Shown here in pieces: positions 7,104 through 11,828 of a DNA stretch of 11,828 nucleotides (positions are counted from its first letter, which is position 1; each line of letters opens with the position of its first letter). The notes beneath the pieces are model-generated. The model was given only the letters and a program-made list of their open reading frames with translations, made no database searches and was not told where the DNA came from. The DNA comes from an uncultured Clostridia bacterium. Its GTDB lineage: Bacteria > Bacillota > Clostridia > Oscillospirales > Oscillospiraceae. The stretch is from the NCBI GenBank assembly GCA_947167725.1, contig CAMVJF010000032.1, forward strand, positions 1 to 11,828, given 5' to 3'. The position numbers were made by a program, and so were the translations under genes.

Positions 7104-7238
7104 TGTCTAATCTGCACACTAAAGATGCCGCAATCTTAGAGTTTCGGGAAGGAAGATATTGTGAAAGAAGCCCAGGAGGGGTGTCTTTCACGTACAATAA
7201 CCCCGCCGCGCGGATCAGTTTGCGCAGCAAACTGGACA
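7104..7238. mobile_element. Possible 135-bp IS-derived remnant or MITE
   Basis: The ends TGTCTAATCTGC (7104-7115) and, on the other strand, TGTCCAGTTTGC (7238-7227) match at 9 of 12 positions, with every difference a transition. Such TGTC-starting ends are common among insertion sequences. The interior encodes no transposase. The right end is itself an 8-bp hairpin (CAGTTTGC-GCA-GCAAACTG, 7216-7234). No clear target duplication flanks it. Tentative. Confidence 0.3.
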
Positions 7239-7281
7239 CCAACAAAAAAACGACGTGTCGAAACACGTCGTTTTTTGTTGG
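7239..7281. terminator. Intrinsic terminator with A-tract/T-tract stem
   Basis: CCAAC-A7-CGACGTGT (7239-7258) pairs with ACACGTCG-T6-GTTGG (7263-7281) around a CGAA loop, giving 19 pairs with one bulged A. The A and T runs make it a bidirectional terminator. It lies 25 bases beyond the stop of the minus-strand kinase-like fragment. Confidence 0.8.
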
Positions 7282-7305
7282 CATAATAGCACAGAAAACA
7301 TGATT

Positions 7306-7875
7306 TTAATACTCAAAGATCACATCTTCATCTGGGAATTCGGTTGAAATAGTAATCTCTTTTCTCGAAAGAACTTGATTCCATGCGTCGCACAGTTGAG
7401 TAATAAATGTCTCTAAATTCACGCTCTTTAGTGAACGCTTATCTCTTCTTACAGATTCAACAGTTATACGGAACCACGAGGTAAAGGATGCTCGAATCTG
7501 ATCTGCCATTTGAAGCTGTTTAATTGCCTCTTCATAATCCTTATCGTATTCGAGAGCTTCTTTAGCCATAACAATTTTCATATTCAGCCTGTGAGTTTGT
7601 TCTTTAAACTCATGGATATATGAATTTGTTGCGATACCAGTAGTCGCAAGAACTCGAAGCAGCCGGTTTTCGTCTTCGAGGATCCTAATAGTTTCTTCTT
7701 TGTCCTCGATTACCTTTTGGGCTTTTGAAGCTTCAATTAACAAATTGGCAGGTACAGGTCTTTGACCTTTTTCATCAGGTTGTCCAGCGTGCGATGCTTC
7801 CTCCTTAGCCTTCTTTTTTATTTCTTCGCGATATCGTTCGGCCTCAGATTCCCGACCTAATAAATGAATGTTTTT
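7306..7875 (-). pseudogene. Fragment of a sensor-histidine-kinase-like GHKL ATPase, truncated at both ends
   Basis: The frame is open from the TAG at 7876-7878 to TAA 7306, about 189 residues, but has no ATG. The first usable start would be a weak TTG at 7743. The translation has a charged coiled-coil stretch (around AQKVIEDKEETIRILEDENR), then a dimerisation/phosphoacceptor-like helix with IHEF (ATTGIATNSYIHEFKEQ). It stops at EFPDEDVIFEY, where a HATPase_c domain should begin, so the ATP-binding N and G boxes are missing. I read it as the middle of a larger histidine-kinase-like ATP-binding protein. The upstream TAG and downstream stop fall at the breaks. AT-richer than the backbone, consistent with transfer and decay. 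A natural short signalling protein is the less likely alternative. Confidence 0.55.
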
Positions 7876-7890
7876 CTATAGAAAAGCAGA

Positions 7891-8466
7891 TCATGATGGG
7901 GTAAAGAGGGCAAAAAAGCAAAACCAAGACGCGGGGAGTGATTGGCTCCTCGCGCCGTGGTAATGTGATTCAATTATTGTTTTTGTCGTGGGACAAGGAA
8001 CCGTCCCCTGTCCCATTATTTGTTCCAATGCATTCTCATATTCTTGCTTGCTGACTTTTTGAAATGTAAACTCGTCGCCATTTTGGTAGTAGTTTGTTTT
8101 TTTTACTGTTACAGAGAAATGATCAGGATAATAATCTGTCGCTATCATCTCTACCATGCAAAGGCTATGTTGTATAGTGTTTGTCTCGCACATACTTAAT
8201 GGATATATGTCAACGCCATGGCCAAAATCAAAACAAAACATAACATCATATAAGCAACCAGTTTCGTCAAGCATCTTTCCACTACAAAGACTTTCGCTCT
8301 CGACATAGAAAAGCATTCTACAATCTTTAGAAACCCAGTATGTTTTTAACTGTACACATGGTTTGTTTGCTTGAGTCTCTATAGACGGTTTCAGTCGACA
8401 ACCATGAAGGGAGAGCAGAAGTATGGAAACCGTTAGGAGTATTAAGAATTTTTTATTTTTTCTCAT
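7891..8466 (-). CDS. Unknown lipoprotein with a repeat-altered C-terminus
   Basis: A 191-residue protein with a lipoprotein-like signal (MRKNKK, hydrophobic core, Cys23 in SLHGC; His at the -2 position is unusual). The body (24-150) has several Cys and many aromatic residues and no family that I recognise. At nucleotides 7989-8015 a 27-bp REP copy lies in frame and encodes GQGTVPCPT. After it the frame reads through a terminator-like hairpin (7931-7953) before stopping, so residues beyond about 150 are probably not original. The ATG overlaps the stop of the Rhs-remnant frame (ATGA at 8463-8466) and lacks a good ribosome site. Next to an Rhs scrap it could be an immunity protein, but this is only positional inference. 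Confidence 0.6.
   Translation of the reverse strand: MRKNKKFLILLTVSILLLSLHGCRLKPSIETQANKPCVQLKTYWVSKDCRMLFYVESESLCSGKMLDETGCLYDVMFCFDFGHGVDIYPLSMCETNTIQHSLCMVEMIATDYYPDHFSVTVKKTNYYQNGDEFTFQKVSKQEYENALEQIMGQGTVPCPTTKTIIESHYHGARSQSLPASWFCFFALFTPS
7931..7953 (-). terminator. Terminator-like hairpin inside the end of the lipoprotein frame
   Basis: GCGGGGAG (7931-7938) pairs with CTCCTCGC (7946-7953). On the minus strand the stem is followed by a T-rich run ending GGTTTTGCTTTTTT. It lies inside the reading frame of the lipoprotein, which suggests that the gene originally ended upstream of it. Confidence 0.55.
7989..8015 (+). repeat. Solo 27-bp REP element (copy a)
   Basis: Plus-strand TGGGACAAGGAA-CCG-TCCCCTGTCCCA, identical to copy c (8567-8593) and exact reverse complement of copy b (8510-8536). 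It is not part of an inverted pair and lies in frame inside the lipoprotein gene. Confidence 0.92.
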
Positions 8467-8490
8467 TTGTTAGTCACCACTTCGATTTTA

Positions 8491-8513
8491 GGACATGGGA
8501 CATGGGACATGGG
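8491..8513. repeat. GGGACAT tandem extension of the REP end
   Basis: The 7-bp unit GGGACAT (first copy lacking one G) is repeated three times immediately before, and overlapping the start of, REP copy b. A matching outward extension (TGCCCTGTCCCA, 10032-10043) follows copy e at the far end of the transposase element, so end-proximal stuttering seems characteristic of this family. Confidence 0.75.
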
Positions 8514-8593
8514 ACAGGGGACGGTTCCTTGTCCCATTGTTCGCACATTATCCGCTGCACCTTGCGTGGGACAAGGAACCGTCCCCTGTCCCA
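8510..8593. mobile_element. 84-bp MITE: two inverted REPs around the 3' end of the transposase gene
   Basis: REP b (8510-8536) and REP c (8567-8593) are perfect reverse complements of each other. The 30-bp spacer (8537-8566) is identical to 9183-9212, which is 11 bases of downstream flank plus the last 19 bases of the RAYT gene including its stop. The layout therefore equals the full element 9156-10031 with everything between the gene's 3' end and the far REP deleted. At 84 bp it is a multiple of three and is open in the frame that continues the Rhs remnant. Confidence 0.85.
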
Positions 8594-8675
8594 ATTCCTT
8601 GGTCTCCGTCTGCTCACCCGCGTAGTCCGCCGTGAGGACGTTGCCGGTCTTGTCGTAGGTGTAGCGGGTGACATG
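8594..8675 (-). pseudogene. Rhs/YD-repeat gene remnant
   Basis: About 82 bp of GC-rich sequence set in AT-rich DNA translates on the minus strand as HVTRYTYDKTGNVLTADYAG followed by EQTETKE, a clear YD repeat (consensus-like YxYDxxGN) of the Rhs/wall-associated polymorphic-toxin class. It has no start codon. It follows directly after the stop of the unknown gene at 8676 and runs in frame into REP c and the MITE, ending at 8463, where it overlaps the lipoprotein ATG. It is too short to function and is a scar of an Rhs locus. Confidence 0.75.
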
Positions 8676-9098
8676 TTATAATCCTTTATACTTCAGCAAA
8701 AAATCAACTATTGATAACGAGGACAAATCCATTAGTATCTCATTGTCACTAAACCACCAAGTATCTCCCAAATACTTTGAACTAGAATAATAGCTCCATA
8801 GTATTTTGCCTTCGTCTTCTTCTTCCGACCGCATACACAATTTGTACAGAGTTATATGACTGTCTAATACTACTGCGTACCCGTTTTTAAGCAAATAGGC
8901 GCAAAGGAAAAGAGAACTGTTCCCCCCATTTATTATATTATTGTATTCATTAATTAGTTTTTCATATGACTCGTTATCGTCATATACAATTGCTAGAAGC
9001 GCATCAATATTTTTTGTCGCCTCTTTTTTGTAATGTCTGTTTACATAATTTGATGATGGGTGTGCGGATTTTTTTGATCTAATAATCACTTTTTCCAT
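8676..9098 (-). CDS. Unknown AT-rich accessory protein, possibly an orphan immunity-type gene
   Basis: A 140-residue soluble protein that I do not recognise. The N-terminus is basic (MEKVIIRSKKS, then NYVNRHYKKEATK), the middle is acidic and Tyr/Ser-rich, and a Trp-containing stretch (ILWSYYSSSK...DTWWFSDNE) is followed by a hydrophobic C-terminal helix. There is no signal peptide, membrane helix or Cys cluster. ATG 9098 is preferred because GGGGGT lies about 4 bases upstream; ATG 9110 adds four residues but has no ribosome site. Codon use is much AT-richer than in the flanking backbone, a sign of transfer. It sits between the transposase gene and an Rhs scrap on the same strand, which is the position of displaced immunity genes in polymorphic-toxin loci. 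Position alone supports that idea. Confidence 0.6.
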   Translation of the reverse strand: MEKVIIRSKKSAHPSSNYVNRHYKKEATKNIDALLAIVYDDNESYEKLINEYNNIINGGNSSLFLCAYLLKNGYAVVLDSHITLYKLCMRSEEEDEGKILWSYYSSSKYLGDTWWFSDNEILMDLSSLSIVDFLLKYKGL

Positions 9099-9155
9099 TT
9101 TTACCCCCATGTAATATGCACTCTAAATCCGAGTTCTTTGCTGTAGATATTTATG

Positions 9156-9182
9156 TGGGACATGGGACGGTTCCTTGTCCCA
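9156..9182 (-). repeat. REP element d (transposase 3' side)
   Basis: 27-bp copy that differs from copy b by one base (position 8 G to T), giving a T-T mismatch in the hairpin. The following 30 bases (9183-9212) are shared exactly with the MITE spacer. Confidence 0.9.
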
Positions 9183-9193
9183 TTGTTCGCACA

Positions 9194-9949
9194 TTATCCG
9201 CTGCACCTTGCGACTGTCGTTTTCGGCACACCGGTCATTCGCGCCGCCTGACGTACTGAGACTCCTTTTTCAAGCATCTTGGAAAGGACTTCTTTCTGCC
9301 GTTTCGCTGCGAGCCCCTGAAAGGCAGACGCACTGTCGCATCCGGAGACGCGCTTCATGATCGTCTTTGCCTGCTCGTCTGTCAGTCCCGGCTTCCGCTC
9401 TGCTACATCCATCAACCGATCTTCGTTTCTCTCTGATAAATAGGCAAGCAGATGATCCTTGCCGCCCTGCAGATCGATTGCCATCTCAGAATCAGTCAGT
9501 CCGTCAGATCTTCCAGCATAGCTGGCGTAACTGCTCCAGCCATAAGTCCCCGGTGTTTCCTCAAGCCCTGCCTTCATTGGGTTTTGAAGGATATAGCGTA
9601 ATGCCGTGAGAAAATACGCTTCTGTTTCCACGGGTTCGCTTTTATACCGATCCTGAAATAGATGGCCGACTCGCTGATATTTCAGATTGTACCAATAAAC
9701 AAATCGGCTGCCAATGCGTTTGAAGATCAAATCAAGAGGCTCTTTTCCTTCCTGCAAAAGGAGATGAACATGGTTTCCCATCAAGCAGTAGGCATAGAGC
9801 TTGTACTCGCTCACTTCTTTGCATTCCCGCAGAACCGACAGAAAGCGAAGATAGTCTTCTTCGTCTTCAAATATCTGCTGTTGGTTGATCCCCCGCAGCA
9901 TAACGTGGTAGATGCTGGAGGTGCTTTTCTTTCTCTGCGTTCTTGGCAT
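9194..9949 (-). CDS. REP-associated tyrosine transposase (RAYT, Y1/HUH family)
   Basis: A 251-residue single-strand DNA transposase of the Y1_Tnp superfamily. The N-terminal domain (1-125) shows SIYHVMLRG, YAYCLMGNHVHLLL with the HUH metal pair His60/His62, and the Tyr-rich helix SRFVYWYNLKYQRVGHLF, where the catalytic Tyr should be (Tyr85, Tyr87 or Tyr91; I cannot choose without alignment). ILQNPMKAGL is a typical RAYT segment. Residues 215-250 resemble a helix-turn-helix (SVRQAARMTGVPKTTVAR). No frameshift or missing motif is seen, so it may be active. ATG 9949 has a GGTGAG ribosome site, and a promoter lies at 9967-9996. REP copies flank the gene in opposite orientation, as for RAYT/REP systems of proteobacteria, where the enzyme cuts and joins REP hairpins. 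Confidence 0.93.
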   Translation of the reverse strand: MPRTQRKKSTSSIYHVMLRGINQQQIFEDEEDYLRFLSVLRECKEVSEYKLYAYCLMGNHVHLLLQEGKEPLDLIFKRIGSRFVYWYNLKYQRVGHLFQDRYKSEPVETEAYFLTALRYILQNPMKAGLEETPGTYGWSSYASYAGRSDGLTDSEMAIDLQGGKDHLLAYLSERNEDRLMDVAERKPGLTDEQAKTIMKRVSGCDSASAFQGLAAKRQKEVLSKMLEKGVSVRQAARMTGVPKTTVARCSG

Positions 9950-9966
9950 TCAACTCACCCGACAAC

Positions 9967-9996
9967 ACTATATCTTTAGACGCTTGTATTTGTCAA
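9967..9996 (-). promoter_or_regulatory. Promoter of the RAYT gene
   Basis: A perfect TTGACA (9991-9996) lies 18 bases upstream of TATAGT (9967-9972) on the minus strand, between REP e and the ATG at 9949. It is inside the element, so the transposase carries its own promoter. Confidence 0.7.
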
Positions 9997-10004
9997 GAAA
10001 AAGG

Positions 10005-10043
10005 TGGGACAGAGAACCGTCCCCTGTCCCATGCCCTGTCCCA
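10005..10043 (+). repeat. REP element e with partial tandem extension (transposase 5' side)
   Basis: 27-bp copy at 10005-10031 with two adjacent changes against copy a (AG to GA). On the opposite strand the changed bases still pair (G-C and G-T), so the hairpin is preserved. A partial extra end, TGCCCTGTCCCA, follows at 10032-10043. The stretch from 10044 to 10136 shows no gene. Confidence 0.88.
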
Positions 10044-10136
10044 CGATTGTCGAAACACGGGCATTCTATCTCCTGGCCTCTCGCGGTGCAAGCAGGGAAG
10101 AAAACATTGTGCGAAATGAAGCGAAACGATATGAAA

Positions 10137-11033
10137 TCATTTCACAAGTTGTCTCCCGACCTGCCCGCCCAGCTTCGCGCCTTCCGCGGCCGCGGAGTCG
10201 GCAAGATCATGCACCTTGCTGCAGTTTCCGGCAAGGGAGAGCCAGGGCGCTTCCTCCAGGCCGCGGATCAGCTCCCGCTCCGGGACGAGGCCGACGGCGG
10301 TGATGAGCGTGTCGCAGCATAGAAGCTCCCGTTCGCCGCTGTCAAGATCCTCGACCGTCACACCCGTGATGCGGGGCATACCATGGATTTCCCGGACCGT
10401 GCAGCGATAGCGGATCGGGATGTGATGCGCCTCGATGCAGCGGTGATAATTTCTGGCCAGGCCGCCGAAATGCGCTTCCTGCTCCAGCACGGCCAGGACC
10501 TGCTTTCCCTCCAGGGTGAAGCGCCGGGCCAGGACCATCCCCAGATCGCCGCTGCCCAGGATCACGACGCGGCTGCCCAGCTGCCAATGATGGAGATTGA
10601 TCATCTCCTGCGCCTGCCCGGCGGTAAAGATCCCTGCCGGGCGCGTCCCCGCCACGGGGAGAGAGCCGATGCTCCTTTCCCGACAGCCCGTCGCCAGGAT
10701 CAGCCTTTCGAACCGGATCTCTTCCATACCGCCGCTGCCGGACAGGACGGCGGTTTTTTCTTTTGTCACCGCCAGGACCTCCCGCCCCGGCAGAAAGTGT
10801 ACGCCGGTCTGTGCCAGAGCTTTTGCCAGCCTCTCCGCATAGGCGGGGCCGGTCAGCTCGCTCCCATAGGCGGCCAGGCCGAAGCCCTCGTGGAGGCACT
10901 GGGGAAGAATGCCGCCCGTGTACGGTAAGCGGTCGGTCAGCACCACGTCCCGGCAGCCGGCGTCCCATGCGGCGCAGGCGGCGGAGATGCCCGCGGCCCC
11001 CGCGCCGATGATCAGCAGCTCAGTCCTTTCCAT
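10137..11033 (-). CDS. FAD/NAD(P)-dependent oxidoreductase, partner of a GlpA-like protein
   Basis: A 298-residue pyridine-nucleotide disulfide-type flavoprotein. An FAD-binding GAGAAG (10-15), the family signature GGILPQC (40-46), an LATGC end strand (113-117) and a second dinucleotide site GSGDLG (150-155) are all present. ATG 11033 is preceded by GGAGGG (11039-11044, spacing 5) and overlaps the preceding gene by 14 bases, so the two are coupled. In clostridial operons such a protein pairs with a GlpA-like dehydrogenase, probably in glycerol-3-phosphate oxidation or a related dehydrogenation. Compared with relatives as I remember them, the segment between VGLVPERELIRGL and WLSLAGN is about 20-25 residues short, so the PGIFACGN-type flavin loop is reduced to LAGN. 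Function may be altered. Confidence 0.85.
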   Translation of the reverse strand: MERTELLIIGAGAAGISAACAAWDAGCRDVVLTDRLPYTGGILPQCLHEGFGLAAYGSELTGPAYAERLAKALAQTGVHFLPGREVLAVTKEKTAVLSGSGGMEEIRFERLILATGCRERSIGSLPVAGTRPAGIFTAGQAQEMINLHHWQLGSRVVILGSGDLGMVLARRFTLEGKQVLAVLEQEAHFGGLARNYHRCIEAHHIPIRYRCTVREIHGMPRITGVTVEDLDSGERELLCCDTLITAVGLVPERELIRGLEEAPWLSLAGNCSKVHDLADSAAAEGAKLGGQVGRQLVK

Positions 11034-11828
11034 GGCTGCCCTCCAAAATCTCCGAGCCAGGGCCGTCCTTCCGGACAGCGGTAACGGGAACGCCCAGCGC
11101 CTCTGCCAGCAGTTCCATGACGGCGCGCTCGCAGCGGCTGCCCTGGCAGCGCCCCATACCGGCGCCGACGCGGCGCTTGACGCCGTCCACACTGACAGCG
11201 CCACGCCGGATCGCCTCCAGGACCTCCGCCTTTGTGACGCCTTCACAGGGACAGAGGATCTCGCCGTAATCCGCGTTCTCCCGCACCAAAGCCGCTCTCT
11301 CCGCAAGAGGCAGATCCCGGGCTCTGCGGATCCCCGCGCGGTGCGGGTCAAAGTCCGGGTTATCTTCCGCGCCTAACTCTGCGGCGAGCCTGTCCGCCAC
11401 ATAGCTGCCCAGCTCGTCGGCGCAGGTCAGTCCCGGCGTCTTGATCCCGATCATGCTCCAAAAGCCCAGATCGGGATGCTCGATCACAAAGCTGCCGATG
11501 CTGCCGCCGTCTTCCCTCTGCGGGTTCGGACGGACAGCGGCAAAGGAGCGGATGGTGTCGTTGAGGTCGAGACCGGGCAGAACCCGCCCGGCTTGTTCCC
11601 GGACGAAGGAAAGCCCCGCCGCGCTCACGGCAAAATCCGTCTCGTTCTCTCGCTCCGAAGGGCCCAGCAGGAGGCTCCCCTCCACCGTGGGGACGGCATT
11701 GAAGCCCTTTCCGCTGTCCTCCGGCTCATATTGTATGATGCGGGTCGGTTTGTTTTCCGCCGCCTTGTCCAGAATCAGATAATCCGCCGCGTCCGGGGCG
11801 ATATGCACCGGCGTGGGGAACAGGAGCT
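11020..11828 (-). CDS. GlpA-like FAD-dependent dehydrogenase with [2Fe-2S] domain (partial, 5' end off window)
   Basis: The C-terminal 268 residues of an NAD(P)/FAD-dependent oxidoreductase related to anaerobic glycerol-3-phosphate dehydrogenase (GlpA/LhgO type). The frame is open to the right edge, so the N-terminal FAD fold lies outside. The visible part has the DAO-fold end with AVRPNPQRED and GFWSMIGIKTPGLTCAD, then a BFD-like iron-sulfur domain with four Cys in the pattern CPC ... CQGSRC (nucleotides 11131-11253). That pattern normally binds a [2Fe-2S] cluster for electron transfer to the partner flavoprotein. The GTG at 11808 is not the true start, because coding resemblance continues upstream of it. 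The stop lies 14 bases inside the next gene. Confidence 0.88.
   Translation of the reverse strand, partial: LLFPTPVHIAPDAADYLILDKAAENKPTRIIQYEPEDSGKGFNAVPTVEGSLLLGPSERENETDFAVSAAGLSFVREQAGRVLPGLDLNDTIRSFAAVRPNPQREDGGSIGSFVIEHPDLGFWSMIGIKTPGLTCADELGSYVADRLAAELGAEDNPDFDPHRAGIRRARDLPLAERAALVRENADYGEILCPCEGVTKAEVLEAIRRGAVSVDGVKRRVGAGMGRCQGSRCERAVMELLAEALGVPVTAVRKDGPGSEILEGSHGKD

Larger units (their letters stand above)
6958..7305. other. Non-coding, hairpin-rich junction between backbone and accessory DNA
   Basis: No gene is supported in this stretch. Open frames on both strands (for example minus 7284-6850 and plus 7103-7303) lack ribosome sites and family resemblance. It holds a 20-bp hairpin (7054-7097), an IS-like remnant (7104-7238) with an internal 8-bp inverted repeat GTGAAAGA (7161-7168) / TCTTTCAC (7184-7191), and a terminator (7239-7281). 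Base composition falls from GC-rich to AT-rich across it. Confidence 0.7.
9156..10031. mobile_element. RAYT element: transposase gene bounded by inverted REPs
   Basis: REP d (9156-9182, TGGGACATGGGA-CGG-TTCCTTGTCCCA) lies 11 bases beyond the transposase stop. REP e (10005-10031, TGGGACAGAGAA-CCG-TCCCCTGTCCCA) lies in opposite orientation about 55 bases upstream of its start codon, outside its promoter. The 876-bp unit is thus a complete gene with inverted ends. No direct target duplication is obvious, as expected for HUH/Y1 chemistry. Confidence 0.8.

Noticed and set aside
6850..7284. A 144-codon minus-strand open frame upstream of thpR
   Set aside because: It runs through a terminator, a 20-bp hairpin and the thpR promoter, has no ribosome site and no family resemblance.
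8474..8674. A 66-codon minus-strand frame starting MSPATPTTRP
   Set aside because: It is an out-of-frame reading of the Rhs/YD remnant and the MITE; the YD motif is in another frame.
7989..10043. Repeated 27-bp units as a possible CRISPR array
   Set aside because: Copies occur in both orientations at irregular distances, one spacer equals transposase gene sequence, and no cas gene is present; they are REP elements.
10132..10144. TGAAAT-C-ATTTCA inverted repeat at the FAD oxidoreductase stop
   Set aside because: Too short and without a T run to be called a terminator or site.

Overview
The window reads as chromosomal DNA of a high-GC member of the Clostridia (Oscillospirales-like is my guess). 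The evidence is the strong AAGGAG/GGGGAG-type ribosome sites, two lipoprotein signal peptides, an XRE-regulator/membrane fusion and a GlpA-like flavoprotein pair of clostridial type. No rRNA or tRNA is present, so the taxon is inferred from gene style only.

Layout. From 1 to about 6950 the DNA is GC-rich, compact housekeeping sequence. It holds an XRE-type regulator with six membrane helices (+, 65-1051) and, convergent to it, a surface 5'-nucleotidase lipoprotein (-, 1135-2946), with a bidirectional terminator between them. Next is a three-gene operon on the minus strand, read 5089 to 3066: a small zinc-ribbon protein of the Lar type, a Cys-rich lipoprotein esterase and an HD-domain nucleotide phosphohydrolase of the YfbR/HDDC2 type. 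Divergent from it is a P-loop ATPase (+, 5279-5989). A second minus-strand operon follows, thpR (RNA 2',3'-cyclic phosphodiesterase) then acyP (acylphosphatase), with its own consensus-like promoter. Several of these genes overlap or have a Shine-Dalgarno sequence inside the preceding stop region, so translational coupling is likely.

From about 7050 to 10045 the character changes to AT-richer accessory DNA. It contains long hairpins, a small IS-like remnant, a two-end-truncated sensor-kinase-like fragment, a lipoprotein whose tail has been rewritten by a repeat, an 80-bp scrap of an Rhs/YD-repeat gene, an unknown AT-rich gene, and a REP-associated tyrosine (Y1/HUH) transposase. The main discovery candidate is here. 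The transposase gene is bounded by inverted 27-bp GGGACA...TGTCCC repeats (element 9156-10031). About 560 bp away lies an 84-bp derivative (8510-8593) with the same two ends and the last 19 bases of the transposase gene between them, i.e. an internal-deletion MITE. A fifth, single 27-bp copy sits in frame inside the lipoprotein gene. The repeat is 27 bp long, has no stop codon in any frame, and folds fully on only one strand.

From about 10137 to the right edge the GC-rich backbone resumes with two overlapping minus-strand genes: an edge-truncated GlpA-like FAD protein with a C-terminal [2Fe-2S] domain, and a second FAD/NAD oxidoreductase. In related operons I would expect a DUF1667 gene next, but the transposon region lies there instead.
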